A stretch of 64,000 bases of DNA from Neorickettsia risticii str. Illinois (GCF_000022525.1 NC_013009.1:248001-312000), one strand, 5' to 3'. Counted from the stretch's first letter, positions 17,791 to 28,216 are shown. A program made the numbers and translations. Notes: generated from the sequence alone by a model not told the origin.

Positions 17791-19653
17791 TTAGTATTTA
17801 AGGAAAGTCCTTAATTTTATAGATCGGCTTGGACTCCTCATTTTTCTTAATGATTTGGATTCAATTTGTCTGATCCTTTCCCTTGTTACATTGTACAGTA
17901 TCCCTACTTGTTCGAGAGTGAGATTTGTTCCTCTATTAAGGTCAATTTTCAGAGACTTCAAGTAGTGTTCATCTTCGGGACTGTGCACACTGTTGCATAG
18001 TCCAAACCTATACCTCAGGATTTTTTCTTCCCTTGGAGAGAGCATTGCAAGTGCTTCATCCAGAACTTTCCTCAAGTTTTTTGAGAGGACCACATCCACT
18101 TGGCTTACTGCGTTCTTATCCTCTATAAAGTCGCCAAAAGAACCACTATTACTGTCATCGCCTACTGGTGATTCCAGACTTATCGGATCTTGATTTACCT
18201 TGAGTGACTTCTTGACCTTATCCGGAGAAATCTTAAGTAGATTTGCAATCTCCTCGACAGTGGGCTCTCTACCATTGAGGTTGTACAGCCTTCTTCTAGT
18301 CCGCATTACCTTATTTGCAGTCTCGTGGATGTGCACAGGTTTTCTCACTATGCTTCCACAATCTGCTATAGCACGGGTTATAGCTTGTCTGCACCACCAA
18401 GTTGCGTATGTGGAGAATTTATGTCCCCTCCTGTGATCAAATTTATCTACGGCTTTCATCAGGCCAATATTTCCTTCTTGAATCAGATCGGGGAATGGCA
18501 TACCTCTATTAGTGTACTTCTTAGCAATTGAGATCACTAACCTCAAATTAGCTTCTACCATTCTATGTTTTGCTGCATTCGCATTATCCAGGTGAGTAGC
18601 AACCTTCCTGGTTAGAAAGCTGATACTTTCATAGTCCATTCCTTCATTTTTTTCCAGCTCTCTAATTGGAGAGAGAAATTCTTCAAGAGAGAAATGCGTG
18701 TCGCAAATATTGTGTTTCTTCAGAAGTTCTGATAGGACCCCAGCATCCAGGATGTGCACTTTACCTTTGATGAGGACCGTTCTATCTAGGCCACGTTCTT
18801 CTAAGAATGTGAGGAGCACCTTTTTCTTTTCGAGAATAAGCTCGTTCTTCTTTCGAGTGTTCTCAAAAAACTCAGCAAGAAGCTTTGGGTTGAGCTTCAC
18901 CTGGTTTAAGTGGTTTACTGCAAGAGTGTGTAGTTCCCTATATTCTGGGTCGAGTATCACCTCACCATCTACAATTTTTACCATCTGTCCTTCTTTCGCT
19001 TTATCGAGCGCGGATGTGATTATTGTCTCGAGCTCCCCAAAGATCTCTAAGACCTTTTCCATCAGTTCCTCGTCAGACATCTGATTTCCTTCTTCCGGTT
19101 TGCCATCCATGCCTTCAAAGAGGTCATCTCCTTTGCTCGTCTCCTCAGTAAGCTCACTCTTTAATCCTGAGTCCGATTCTATTACTTCACGCAACGAGAT
19201 CGTGCCTTCTCTCAGTTTCGTTCCGAGATCTACTATACCCTTCATTACTGAAGGGAAGAGTAAAACCGCGGAAAGCGACTCAAATTTTTCTGCTACAATG
19301 GCCTTTGCTATTTCTACTTCATCATCTCTAGAAAGGAGCTTAACGTAGCTCATTTCACGAAGATATAGCCTTACTGGGTCGTCCGTGTGACCTAATATGT
19401 CAGCGGCTTCGTCCTCTTCTTCATCTTCTTCCTTGACTTCCTCACTGAGTTCATCTTCCTCATCCTTTTCTAGGATGCCTATTCCGGATTCCTCCAGTTT
19501 GCTTATTGCTTCTTCTATGCAATTTAAATTTTCAAAGTCCTCATCTGAAAATGAGTCACTCAACTCACCGTACGTGACGAAACCTCTTTTTACTCCTTTG
19601 GTGATCAGGGCTTTAACAACTTGATGAAACTTAGAACTGTAACCTTTTGTCAT
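17791..19653 (-). CDS. rpoD: RNA polymerase primary sigma factor (sigma-70)
   Basis: The housekeeping sigma factor. In 620 residues: an acidic N-terminal region 1.1 with a long Glu/Asp run (residues ~55-85), region 1.2 ([10 protein letters not shown]), a non-conserved segment rich in charged residues, region 2 ([26 protein letters not shown] and [17 protein letters not shown]), region 3, and region 4 with the helix-turn-helix [20 protein letters not shown]. Length is typical. The promoter elements noted in this window (TATAAT-like -10 boxes) fit this sigma. No dnaG or rpsU neighbour is present, unlike in many proteobacteria. Confidence 0.97.
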   Translation of the reverse strand: MTKGYSSKFHQVVKALITKGVKRGFVTYGELSDSFSDEDFENLNCIEEAISKLEESGIGILEKDEEDELSEEVKEEDEEEDEAADILGHTDDPVRLYLREMSYVKLLSRDDEVEIAKAIVAEKFESLSAVLLFPSVMKGIVDLGTKLREGTISLREVIESDSGLKSELTEETSKGDDLFEGMDGKPEEGNQMSDEELMEKVLEIFGELETIITSALDKAKEGQMVKIVDGEVILDPEYRELHTLAVNHLNQVKLNPKLLAEFFENTRKKNELILEKKKVLLTFLEERGLDRTVLIKGKVHILDAGVLSELLKKHNICDTHFSLEEFLSPIRELEKNEGMDYESISFLTRKVATHLDNANAAKHRMVEANLRLVISIAKKYTNRGMPFPDLIQEGNIGLMKAVDKFDHRRGHKFSTYATWWCRQAITRAIADCGSIVRKPVHIHETANKVMRTRRRLYNLNGREPTVEEIANLLKISPDKVKKSLKVNQDPISLESPVGDDSNSGSFGDFIEDKNAVSQVDVVLSKNLRKVLDEALAMLSPREEKILRYRFGLCNSVHSPEDEHYLKSLKIDLNRGTNLTLEQVGILYNVTRERIRQIESKSLRKMRSPSRSIKLRTFLKY

Positions 19654-19754
19654 ATGCTATAAACACAAAACGTCCCACACGCAAACAAGAACGTGCAAGT
19701 AGGACGAAAATATTGGTGAAGACTAAAAAAATTTGCAAAAATCAAGAGGGATAC

Positions 19755-21977
19755 CTACACCAAACAGCCGTCTTTGATGGTTAACTCTATTTCGCTAGTT
19801 TTAGAACGCAACATCCTATCCGAAACCGCCTGCATTATATCATTCCTGATGGTTCTTTCTATAGTTCTGGCACTTATTTTACCAGATGAGTGCCTAGCAA
19901 CGAGGGACTTTACTACTTCATCTGTAAGACTAAGCTTGATTCCCCTTTCTTCAAGGAGGGCCCGAATCTCAGTTGCAGACTTATTTATTATTTTTTCCAC
20001 GCTATTTTTGTCAAGTGTATTGAAGACTATTGCAAGGTCTAACCTATCAAGTAGTTCTTTGTTGAAGAAACTCGCAAATTGAGCTTCCTTACCGGTTTTC
20101 TTTCCATCTTGAGTAAAACCAAGAGAATTATTCTCAATAAAAGTACTTCCAACGTTTGTTGTACAGACCATTATGCAGTTTTTGAACCTACTCTTTTTCC
20201 CAGTGCTATCGGTTATGCAGCCATAATCCAGAATCTGGAGGAGAATGTTTTGAAAATCAGCATGTGCCTTTTCTATTTCATCAAACAGGATAAGTGAACT
20301 GCCTTGTTTAAAAAGTATCTCAGCTATAAAGCTTCCCTTATCATGTCCCACGTATCCTGGAGGTGCACCTATCAATCTGGAGACAGCGTGACCTTCCATA
20401 TACTCGGACATATCAATTCTCACAAACTGCATGCATAAGTTTTTTGCAATTTGTTTAGCAAGCTCTGTTTTGCCGACACCCGTAGAACCACCAAATAGGT
20501 ACGAAGCCAAAGGTTTTTCACCTTTTAATCCAAGTAGTCCAGGTCTCAGTGAATACACGACCTGCTCTATGACATTGTCTTGATCGAAAATTGCTGTCTT
20601 AAGGTTTCTCTCAAGGGAAGTTAATATTTCCTCTACGGTATAATTTAACTGTGCAACCGGAATATTAAAACGCTTTGCGAGCGTTTCCCTGACATACTTA
20701 ATATCTATTTTTCTATCGCGCCTTTTTTTGACATCGAATAACTCTGCATTGTATGATGCACCTAAATCATCCATTAAATCTATAGCTTTGTCGGGGAAAG
20801 ATCTGTTTGGTATATATCTATGGGCTAGATTTACTATCTCATTGAGGGACGCCTTCGTATAATGTACCCTGTGAAAATCCTCGTAATATGACTTTGTTCC
20901 GTCAATTATATTCAGCGTGTCACTTATAGATGGTTCCTCTATTTCTATCCGCTGAAATCTCCTATCAAGGGCTGCATCTTTTTCAAAGTGTGTGGAGTAT
21001 TCTCTATAGGTTGTAGCGCCAATACACCTGAGAGGACCCTTTGTCAGAAATGGCTTTAGAAGATTTCCTGCATCGATAGAACCATTACTTGTTGAACCCG
21101 CACCGACAATAGTGTGTATTTCGTCTATAAAGAGTATCGTATTCTTACTACTGGATATTTCGTTCATGACTGTTCTAATGCGCTCTTCAAAATCGCCTCT
21201 ATAGCGTGTACCCGCGAGTAAAGAGCCTATCTTGAGTGCATACACGCGTGTATTTTTCAGCTTCTGAGGAACGTTGCCACTGACTATCGCATGTACCAAT
21301 CCTTCTACTATTGCTGTCTTCCCGACTCCAGGTTCACCAACGTAAATAGGGTTGTTTTTAGTTCTCCGTAAAAGGATCTCTATTGTCCTTTCAATTTCCT
21401 TTTTTCTATCAATTAGTTTGTCTATCTTTCCTTGAATAGCTAGCTCGTTCATGTCCGTGCAGTATTCCTTTAAATTATCAAGGTCTGCACTTCTGAGTAT
21501 ATCCGTATTTGAAGTAGATGTGCTCTGGGTAGAGCCGCACTTATGGGACCTCATTACATGCGACATGAGCTCTACGAGTGTTATATTGCTTTCTGTGAGA
21601 AAAGAGAATGCGTAGGAATCTTGTTCACAGAACAGTTCGATCAAAACATGCAAGCCCGTGATTTGTCCCAATTCCGCTATGTTTGCATGGATTTTGGTTC
21701 TCTGTATGACGCGTCTTAGCCCAAGTGTCGGCTTTATTTTTGCAATATCAACACATCCATTAGAAAAGCGTGCAAAAAACTGTGCTGTGCTGAGAAAATG
21801 AATGAGCGAATCCCTCAACTTAGCAAAATTCATACTTGAGTTGGAGGCGATTCTGGAAACTTCTTCATCCTCCGTGAGTGCAAGAAGAAGATGTTCCAAT
21901 GTGACGTAAGAATGTGAAAAACTCCGCGCCAAAACGAGTGCGTTCTGAAGCGTATTCTCTAAACTAGGTGAGATCAT
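19755..21977 (-). CDS. clpA: Clp protease ATPase subunit ClpA
   Basis: Hexameric unfoldase that feeds substrates to ClpP. The 740 residues have a Clp N-domain (MISPSLENTLQNALVLARSF; VTLEHLLLALTED), a first AAA+ module (Walker A GEPGVGKTAIVEGL, Walker B TILFIDEIHT), and a second module (Walker A GGSTGVGKTELAKQIA, Walker B ILFDEIEKAH), followed by the sensor 2 region. No long coiled-coil middle domain is present, which separates it from ClpB. A diverged ClpS-like gene precedes it by 26 bases. clpP is not in the window. Confidence 0.95.
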   Translation of the reverse strand: MISPSLENTLQNALVLARSFSHSYVTLEHLLLALTEDEEVSRIASNSSMNFAKLRDSLIHFLSTAQFFARFSNGCVDIAKIKPTLGLRRVIQRTKIHANIAELGQITGLHVLIELFCEQDSYAFSFLTESNITLVELMSHVMRSHKCGSTQSTSTSNTDILRSADLDNLKEYCTDMNELAIQGKIDKLIDRKKEIERTIEILLRRTKNNPIYVGEPGVGKTAIVEGLVHAIVSGNVPQKLKNTRVYALKIGSLLAGTRYRGDFEERIRTVMNEISSSKNTILFIDEIHTIVGAGSTSNGSIDAGNLLKPFLTKGPLRCIGATTYREYSTHFEKDAALDRRFQRIEIEEPSISDTLNIIDGTKSYYEDFHRVHYTKASLNEIVNLAHRYIPNRSFPDKAIDLMDDLGASYNAELFDVKKRRDRKIDIKYVRETLAKRFNIPVAQLNYTVEEILTSLERNLKTAIFDQDNVIEQVVYSLRPGLLGLKGEKPLASYLFGGSTGVGKTELAKQIAKNLCMQFVRIDMSEYMEGHAVSRLIGAPPGYVGHDKGSFIAEILFKQGSSLILFDEIEKAHADFQNILLQILDYGCITDSTGKKSRFKNCIMVCTTNVGSTFIENNSLGFTQDGKKTGKEAQFASFFNKELLDRLDLAIVFNTLDKNSVEKIINKSATEIRALLEERGIKLSLTDEVVKSLVARHSSGKISARTIERTIRNDIMQAVSDRMLRSKTSEIELTIKDGCLV

Positions 21978-22003
21978 CGTGCAAAAATAGACAAAACAAG
22001 GAA

Positions 22004-22315
22004 CTATTCTTTAAGGGGTGAAATACCCAGTTCCAGTCCGTGCAACCGAACAGAAGGACCTAAGTCCTGCATAATTGTCTCTGCAAGGTCAGAGTGATAT
22101 GTCCCGAGAAACCATTCACCTTGCTGCATCAGAGACTCACACAGTGCTTCTACATCATTTTGTCTTAATTTCAAGGTGTCAGTGCCTAAACTCCTTACTT
22201 GCTTCAGGTCGACGCTCGTAGCGGCTTTTTTAACAAAGACTCTGTACAAGGATGGTTTTACATCAACAACTTCAGATTCATCAAAGCACCAACCCTGTTT
22301 TCTTTTGTTTATCAT
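22004..22315 (-). CDS. clpS: Highly diverged ClpS-like adaptor
   Basis: A 103-residue protein directly upstream of clpA. It can be laid over ClpS: KPSLYRVFV in place of the KPxxYKVLL strand, and GEWFLGTYHSDLAETIMQDL in place of the glycine-turn plus AET helix. The usual NDDYT substrate-pocket motif is missing; the equivalent stretch reads Lys-Lys-Ala-Ala-Thr-Ser. If it is ClpS, it may bind ClpA but handle N-degrons differently or not at all. The call rests mainly on synteny with clpA, the Tyr-Arg-Val strand and the Ala-Glu-Thr helix. It could also be an unrelated small protein. Confidence 0.6.
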   Translation of the reverse strand: MINKRKQGWCFDESEVVDVKPSLYRVFVKKAATSVDLKQVRSLGTDTLKLRQNDVEALCESLMQQGEWFLGTYHSDLAETIMQDLGPSVRLHGLELGISPLKE

Positions 22316-22381
22316 AAGCTCAAAGCCCGAATGTCCTGCATCAACTCACTGAGATTCTACGCAAAATAGGTAAAAAAAATC

Positions 22382-23056
22382 CTATATAGAACTGATCAAA
22401 GAATGGTTCACGATTTCAAGTACTCTGTCGGCTTTTAGCAAAAAAGATGAATCATGGGTTGCAAGAAATACAGCACTGCAATTTTCCTTAGCAAAACGAC
22501 AAATCAAATCAAACACGTCTTTTGCAGTATTTGGATCAAGATTACCAGTTGGTTCATCTGCTATTATCAATGCCGGCTTCTTTATCACCGCTCTTGCGAC
22601 TGCTACGCGTTGTCTCTGTCCACCCGAAAGCGTGTCGACTGGTTGGTATGCAACTTTCTCTAATTTTAGAAACTCAAGCAAGTTCTTTGCTCTTTTTTCT
22701 GCAACTGCTTTTGGTGTTCCAGATATAAGAAGTGGGAGCATAACGTTCTTTAGGACGTTGAGTTCGCTAAGCAAATGATGGAACTGATATATAAAGCCTA
22801 TTTCTTTTCTACGGAGTGTGGTATCCAGACAAAGAGCCTCTTTCCCGCAGATTTTTACCTTCCCGGAGTCTTGTTTGTCGAGTAATCCTGCAATCTGTAG
22901 AGTAGTAGTTTTTCCAATACCAGAGGCACCGATCAACGCGACAATTTCTCCTGTATGAATTTGCAGATTTGCGTTACGCAGTATTGGTATTTCTTGCTCT
23001 GTTTTGTCTCTGAAGAATTTTGAAACGTTACAAAACTCCAGCGCTAATCTTGACAT
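22382..23056 (-). CDS. lolD: Lipoprotein-releasing ABC ATPase LolD
   Basis: ATPase that powers extraction of lipoproteins from the inner membrane by LolC/E. About 224 residues with Walker A (GASGIGKTTT), the ABC signature TLSGGQRQRVAVARA, Walker B (ALIIADEPTGNLD) and an H-loop (LATHDSS). LolD-family features include the FIYQFHHLLSELNVLKNVMLPLL stretch after the Q-loop. The ATG giving Met-Ser-Arg-Leu-Ala-Leu-Glu-Phe is preferred to an upstream TTG, since the family begins just before that strand. The LolC/E permease is not adjacent here. Confidence 0.88.
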   Translation of the reverse strand: MSRLALEFCNVSKFFRDKTEQEIPILRNANLQIHTGEIVALIGASGIGKTTTLQIAGLLDKQDSGKVKICGKEALCLDTTLRRKEIGFIYQFHHLLSELNVLKNVMLPLLISGTPKAVAEKRAKNLLEFLKLEKVAYQPVDTLSGGQRQRVAVARAVIKKPALIIADEPTGNLDPNTAKDVFDLICRFAKENCSAVFLATHDSSFLLKADRVLEIVNHSLISSI

Positions 23057-23523
23057 GCAATAAGGTAGAGATTTGGTGTCCAATGATGTTGCTGTTATGA
23101 GCAAAAATCAATATTACGGACTATATCAATGAATAGGTGAAGCTCGTTTTTAATCACCTAGATCCCCAAATTAGATTGCTAAGGAATAGCAAATAGTTGG
23201 GCACGATTGTGCGCTTATGTTACTGCATGTGACGAAGGCTGGTGTTTGTATTTTTGTTCTTTACCAGCTTCCAAATTGTCTCGATGAGTATTTGATGTTG
23301 TATTACTTGGAAAGTGTCAAAAATAAAGAATGGCTCTTTCTGTCTTTCTCGTTATGGTCTTGGTTCGGTTGGTCTATTTGGGTTCCTATTTTGAAGAAAA
23401 ATGCTAGCCAGATTTAAATCCTATCCTAAGGGGTTTATGGGCACAATTTCTTACTTTCCAGGAGGGGAATGGTCTAAGCCATATTGAAGTATATCCTGTT
23501 CACATGAGCTAATCATTCTTTGA
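23057..23523. other. Intergenic region, no recognised gene
   Basis: About 467 bases between the comEC stop and the lolD start. A 66-codon plus-strand frame near 23217 lacks a ribosome site and family features. I saw no tRNA, no SRP or RNase P signature and no clear terminator. The length is unusual for this compact segment, so an unrecognised small RNA is possible. Confidence 0.35.
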
Positions 23524-25728
23524 TCAGCCCTGTGCGGGATTTATTGGATCTCTACTGTACTGATCTCTGTAATGTCGTTTCAATGCAAGGATCTCTCGGG
23601 GCCAATTTCTTCCCCTTGTCGTTTTTATTCCATTATTCCGTATAGAGATAAACGTATTCTGATTTTCTGCTATTTCTAGTGAGGTATGTGTTCTTTCGTT
23701 GTCTATCATTGGTCCATCAATGTGCGCAGAAAAGTTGTTGTGTGTTCTGTTTTTTGCCTCCCTTGTAAAAGTGATGGTGATTGTTTTGCCATTTTTTGTA
23801 TACACGTATGAGTTTTCCCGTTTTTCTATTTCGCTATTAAGTGTATTGGATATTTTGCTTGCCTTGCATCCTGAGTATTGTAGCCATTTTTTTGCAATGA
23901 AATTTTGTGGAATTCTTGGTGCATTAAGAAAATATAGGTTGTTGTCTTGTGATCGTATCGCGATATTCTTCTCTGAGATGAAGATGTCTGGTAGTGGTGA
24001 GAATTTTATCATCGCAACTCCCATCGCAATGGGCATTATACCTAGGTATCGCTTCCATGTTGTACCTATAAGAAGCAATAGGGTTCCGGTGACCATTACA
24101 AATAATGTTGTTCCGGAAAAGCCCTGCACGTTGAAGTAGCCTAGGTTTAAGTGGCTAAACGATTCCATGAGGCTTAGTAGTATTTTTATTTCAGTGGAGA
24201 GGAGAGCGTATAAAAGCTCGGAATCATGCAAAGGCATGAGAAGCAGTATTCCGGCAAGTGTCGGTATGACTAAGAAAGATGTGAACGGTATTGCTATAGC
24301 GTTTGCAGCCACTCCAATCACAGAAAGATAGTGGAAGTGGTATAAAACAAAAGGGGTAGTAGCAGCAGTCGCAAAAATCGAGGTTTTTATTATCCCCAAT
24401 AGGTATGTGAACGGTTTAACTATGCTCTTACAGAACGATTTTATTTTGCCTTTGTGAAATGAATCGGTGGAGAATTTATGTAAAGAGAGAAAAGATCGTC
24501 GTGTAGGATTGTTAATGGGTTTAGTCTGATGTTTTGATTGTGGGATCAGTGTCATTTCAGATTGTGTTACTGCTTTTAACTCCTTAATTTCGAATTTTGA
24601 CTTTCCTATTTTAAAGAGAGGAGCAAATTCTGTATGTGTGTACAGGGATGACTTTCTGTTACAGGAGCATATTCCAAGTACAGCAAAGAATGACATCTGA
24701 AAACCTGGCTTGAATATGTTTTCGGGATATAAAGCGATTAAAACGGTCGCTGCAAAGATGATAGAACGTAATGTGTCTGGTTTTCTATCTAGCAGTATTG
24801 AAAGGAAGAAAGTGCAGATCATTATGCAGGCTCTCTGAGCAGATGTCTGCATTCCAGAAAGTTGTAAATAAAAAATACTCGATGCTATTCCAGCGATAGC
24901 GGAAAGCTTTTTTATGTCGTACTTGAGTGTTAGGCGTGCAGAAAATGTACAAGATCTTCTCAGAAGGGAAAAGAAAAATAACCCTACTAATCCCATGTGT
25001 AATCCGGAAATTGCTAACAAATGAGATGTCCCAGATTTCCTAAATAGCTCATTTATTTTTGGATCTATTCCATCTCTTTTACCTATTGTGAGTGCTAGAG
25101 CTATTTCAGAAGGTATTTCCGCCAAGTTGTATTTAAACTTTTCATGAATGACTTTTCTGATACGTGGAAAAACGGATTGGTGACTTGTGGATTTTACTAC
25201 CGTGATTTCTCCGACGAGTCTTCCTGTGGCCCTTACACCGCTGAAATATTGAAACATGGCAAAGTCGTAGCCTGATGGTGTTGCCGCACCTTGTACTGGT
25301 AATATGTACGCAGAAAAGTTTATTACATCGCCCGAGTGTAGATCTGTCAGACTTTTTGTCGAATATAGTTTTAAAGAACTTTCAGCGTGCTTCACTGTGA
25401 TTAGCATTCCAGATTTTTTGTGTGAAAGACTTTGCACTATACCTGTTGCGTTTTGAAGGTATTGTGGTGTTTTAACCATCTCTGTATAGGAAACCAGCGT
25501 TCGAATTTCTGCGATAATAAATCCCACGGAAATTATGCTACTTATTAGTATGGCGGTTCTGGCTTTTTTAGCTGTATAAGCCAGGAATAGCAGTAGTCCT
25601 AGTCCAAATATTGTGAGCACCAAATGATGTGGTCTTGGATAAAAAGTAGCTTCGAAGAAAAGTATAATCCCGATGCTTAACAGGAAGGGGATCCATATAA
25701 AAAGATTTGTTTGATTCTTTGCAATCAA
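23524..25728 (-). CDS. comEC: ComEC/Rec2-family competence membrane protein
   Basis: Likely channel for single-stranded DNA import in natural transformation. In 734 residues there are N-terminal hydrophobic helices (to ~75), a DUF4131-like soluble part, and the ComEC core with the hallmark LLAISGLHMGLVGLFFF block (around residue 240), then QRACIMICTFFLSILLDRKPD. A charged stretch near residues 370-420 and a C-terminal soluble region follow. The metallo-beta-lactamase domain of larger ComEC proteins is not evident; the C-terminal ~120 residues are degenerate. No other competence genes are in the window, so function in uptake is uncertain. Confidence 0.85.
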   Translation of the reverse strand: MIAKNQTNLFIWIPFLLSIGIILFFEATFYPRPHHLVLTIFGLGLLLFLAYTAKKARTAILISSIISVGFIIAEIRTLVSYTEMVKTPQYLQNATGIVQSLSHKKSGMLITVKHAESSLKLYSTKSLTDLHSGDVINFSAYILPVQGAATPSGYDFAMFQYFSGVRATGRLVGEITVVKSTSHQSVFPRIRKVIHEKFKYNLAEIPSEIALALTIGKRDGIDPKINELFRKSGTSHLLAISGLHMGLVGLFFFSLLRRSCTFSARLTLKYDIKKLSAIAGIASSIFYLQLSGMQTSAQRACIMICTFFLSILLDRKPDTLRSIIFAATVLIALYPENIFKPGFQMSFFAVLGICSCNRKSSLYTHTEFAPLFKIGKSKFEIKELKAVTQSEMTLIPQSKHQTKPINNPTRRSFLSLHKFSTDSFHKGKIKSFCKSIVKPFTYLLGIIKTSIFATAATTPFVLYHFHYLSVIGVAANAIAIPFTSFLVIPTLAGILLLMPLHDSELLYALLSTEIKILLSLMESFSHLNLGYFNVQGFSGTTLFVMVTGTLLLLIGTTWKRYLGIMPIAMGVAMIKFSPLPDIFISEKNIAIRSQDNNLYFLNAPRIPQNFIAKKWLQYSGCKASKISNTLNSEIEKRENSYVYTKNGKTITITFTREAKNRTHNNFSAHIDGPMIDNERTHTSLEIAENQNTFISIRNNGIKTTRGRNWPREILALKRHYRDQYSRDPINPAQG

Positions 25729-25861
25729 AATTTATTTCTAAATAATATTAGCATTAACTATTTTGTTGTACCTAGTCAGAAATAGCGATAGTTGTCACTG
25801 TAGTTTCATAGTGGATTTCAGATGATAATCGATTATTAGGGGCACATTTATCTGTGAGTAA

Positions 25862-26794
25862 ATGCATTTTTTCCAGGACAAGAGTAACTTTTACTCTATT
25901 AGCGGTGAGAGGGTGAAAGCTTTCTTACAAGGGATCATTACCTGCAATGTCGAAACACTAGAAGATTGTGCTTATGGATTGATACTTACCCCAAAGGGGA
26001 GACTTATTTGTGACCTGTTTGTATATAAATGTTCGACGGAAACTGAACTTCTATTAGAAACCAACCACTGTAATACAGAGGCACTGCTAAGTGTGCTGGA
26101 TCTGTATAATTTCAAGAGAGGTATTACTATCCAGCAAAAGGCTTACTTTTCATATGTAGGAATTCCTAAAAGTACTGATGCGTGTGTTACTCAACCCGAA
26201 GAAGCTCATCAAGATACATGCAAGGTTCCAAGAACAAAAGGTTTAACAGGCGCGGTACATGATGTACAGAAATTCCTGGAAATGGTTGAGGGAGTAAGTG
26301 AAGCGAAAACACAGCTGAGGTTCATCAAGGAATGTTTGTTTTGTGTTCGCGATCCGAGAAATAGAAAATTAGGTTTTCGAGTTGTTTTATCAAGTTCTGA
26401 GTTTCCAACATCGGAAGTTTGCCATGAAGAATATCAACGGATAAGAATCATGAGCAAAATCTCAGAAGCCGGAAAGGAGCTGAAGCCTAATATCTTCCCG
26501 TTGGAGTATGCAATGGATTACGCTTTTGATTTTAACAAGGGCTGCTACGTCGGGCAGGAAGTAATTTCCAGATTTAGGATAAAAAATTTCATTGAGAGAG
26601 CCTTATTCTGTCTTCAGGGAGAGGAAGGAGCAAGTCTTGAAGAGGGTGATAAAATATACTTGGGTGATGATATGGTTGGGTGTTTCAGTTCGTGTTGCCA
26701 AAATTACGGATTGGCAGTGCTACCAAGGTGTGTACTAAAGCAGGACACAATCATTAAACAGCAATCCGGCAAACCAGTCACAATTCTGGTGTAA
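25862..26794 (+). CDS. ygfZ: YgfZ/GcvT-like Fe-S cluster repair protein
   Basis: Folate-dependent protein that helps maintain certain [4Fe-4S] enzymes (MiaB, lipoyl synthase type). The 310 residues show the YgfZ signature FNKGCYVGQEVISR (residues ~226-240) with the essential cysteine, and the N-terminal GERVKAFLQGIITCNVE and GLILTPKGRLICDLFVY strands that open the folate-binding fold. It begins the plus-strand cluster leading to lipA, itself a radical-SAM Fe-S enzyme that depends on such factors. Confidence 0.9.
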   Translation: MHFFQDKSNFYSISGERVKAFLQGIITCNVETLEDCAYGLILTPKGRLICDLFVYKCSTETELLLETNHCNTEALLSVLDLYNFKRGITIQQKAYFSYVGIPKSTDACVTQPEEAHQDTCKVPRTKGLTGAVHDVQKFLEMVEGVSEAKTQLRFIKECLFCVRDPRNRKLGFRVVLSSSEFPTSEVCHEEYQRIRIMSKISEAGKELKPNIFPLEYAMDYAFDFNKGCYVGQEVISRFRIKNFIERALFCLQGEEGASLEEGDKIYLGDDMVGCFSSCCQNYGLAVLPRCVLKQDTIIKQQSGKPVTILV

Positions 26795-27094
26795 AGAAAT
26801 GAAATCTACTTTTTTTTACTTAAAAATATGATATTATGGCAACTAAAACGCTAATATTATAATATTTTTATTTCAGTACTTGTAAAATTTTATCTAAATC
26901 AGTAAAGTTGGGTGCTGATGATAGATTAATTTATTATTACTTATTAACGCTTGGTTTTTTGTTTTACCGTGCTGGGGTGTGCTTTTGTTTTAGGGCTTGT
27001 CAGTCGTTACTGGTGCATTCTTCATGTTTCCTGATCCAGGCAGAAAAGGTGAGTGGGGTGTGTTATATTCTGATTGTTTGGTTTGGATATTTTT
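26795..27094. other. AT-rich intergenic region upstream of yajC
   Basis: Exactly 300 bases. The part around 26805-26900 is very AT-rich and contains AATATTATAATATT, a perfect 14-base palindrome (26853-26866) that includes a TATAAT-like -10 box. A 72-codon frame here overlaps yajC in another frame and is not believed. The region probably holds the yajC-pdxJ promoter. Confidence 0.4.
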
Positions 27095-27397
27095 ATGTCT
27101 TTTTCACAGATCTTTACCAGTACTAGCACGGGTTCTGATTCTATATTACTGAGCTTGCTCCCCCTGGGGATTGTTTTTTTTGTGTTCTACGTATTTGTAA
27201 TACGTCCACAAAGTAAAAAGATGAGGGACCATCAGAATATGCTTAAAGCATTAAAAGTTGGAGATCCTGTTATTACTACTAGTGGAATTAGCGGGACAGT
27301 TGCAAGGATAGATGAAAAAAACGACATGGTACATCTTCAGGTAGCTGAAGGGGTGATAGTAAAAATTTTAAAGAATTTTATTTCAGAGAAGAGATAG
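27095..27397 (+). CDS. yajC: Sec translocon accessory subunit YajC
   Basis: Small inner-membrane protein that joins SecDF. The 100 residues have one transmembrane helix (~22-42, SLLPLGIVFFVFYVFVIRPQ) ending in the conserved Arg-Pro-Gln, then a cytosolic tail with KALKVGDPVITTSGISGTVARID. I start at the ATG giving Met-Ser-Phe-Ser-Gln-Ile; the frame also has a TTG seven codons earlier. pdxJ follows 15 bases later. secD/secF are not adjacent. Confidence 0.93.
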   Translation: MSFSQIFTSTSTGSDSILLSLLPLGIVFFVFYVFVIRPQSKKMRDHQNMLKALKVGDPVITTSGISGTVARIDEKNDMVHLQVAEGVIVKILKNFISEKR

Positions 27398-27412
27398 GGG
27401 TATATTGGAATA

Positions 27413-28147
27413 ATGACGAGAGTAAGTATTAATTTGGATAAGGTTGCACTCCTTAGAAATTCAAGAAGTACTGGAAGTCCCGATATCAAATATGTTGCGA
27501 ATCTCGGCATTATGAGTGGTTGCAGCGGAATTACTTTGCATCCCAGGGCGGATAGGAGGCATGCTTTAATTGAAGATGTCCAAATAATACTTGGTTTGAG
27601 TGAGGTTGCCTGCGGAGAAGTAGAATGCAATGTGGAGGGTGATCTAAGACCCGAAATACTAGAACTCGTGGAAAGCAGCCCTATACATCAGTTTACAATT
27701 GTTCCGGTTAGAGAGGGTGAGAGGACCACGGAAAGAGGATTTTCCGTTGGAGAAAAAGCGGAACTACTTAGTTCGACTATAGAGAGGATCAAGAAAAAAA
27801 GAAATGTGCGCATAAGCCTTTTCATAGAACCAGAACCTGCGTCTGTGAAGTATGCTGCCGAGGTTGGTTGTGATGCTGTTGAGCTTCATGCGAAGTGGTA
27901 TGCGCGTGCATTTTGTACTCATCGTGAATCCGAGGAAATCAAGAGACTTCATTTTGCTGCGCTAGAGGCGAGAAATCTTGGACTGAAAGTGAATTTAGGT
28001 CATGATCTCAGTTTGGTAAATATTTCGACTGTAATAAATAAGATAAGACCAGATGAGATTTCTATAGGGCATGCGCTTATAGTTGAGTCATTCTTGCAGG
28101 GCTTCTCAAGGACCTTAAGAAAGTATGTCTCTATTGCTAGGGGCTGA
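27413..28147 (+). CDS. pdxJ: Pyridoxine 5'-phosphate synthase
   Basis: Condenses 1-deoxyxylulose 5-phosphate with 3-amino-2-oxopropyl phosphate to form vitamin B6 phosphate. The 244 residues form a TIM barrel with the family blocks VSINLDKVALLRNSR, SGITLHPRADRRH, VSLFIEP-like ISLFIEPEPA, AVELHAKWYA, VNLGHDLSLVN and EISIGHALI. De novo B6 production fits the many PLP enzymes here (two desulfurase domains). It shares a transcript with yajC. Confidence 0.95.
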   Translation: MTRVSINLDKVALLRNSRSTGSPDIKYVANLGIMSGCSGITLHPRADRRHALIEDVQIILGLSEVACGEVECNVEGDLRPEILELVESSPIHQFTIVPVREGERTTERGFSVGEKAELLSSTIERIKKKRNVRISLFIEPEPASVKYAAEVGCDAVELHAKWYARAFCTHRESEEIKRLHFAALEARNLGLKVNLGHDLSLVNISTVINKIRPDEISIGHALIVESFLQGFSRTLRKYVSIARG

Positions 28148-28216
28148 AATTATGTCTGCCATTTTAGCAATCTATATGGTATAAGACTATAGCTGTAGTA
28201 GTTTTTCTGAGCGTCG

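Noticed and set aside
17610-17801. 63-codon plus-strand frame after rpoD
   Set aside because: Antisense to the HIG1-like frame, which has a recognisable pattern; this one has none.
23217-23417. 66-codon plus-strand frame between comEC and lolD
   Set aside because: No ribosome site; composition is typical of T-rich intergenic DNA.
26908-27126. 72-codon frame upstream of yajC
   Set aside because: Overlaps the yajC start in another frame and has no family features.
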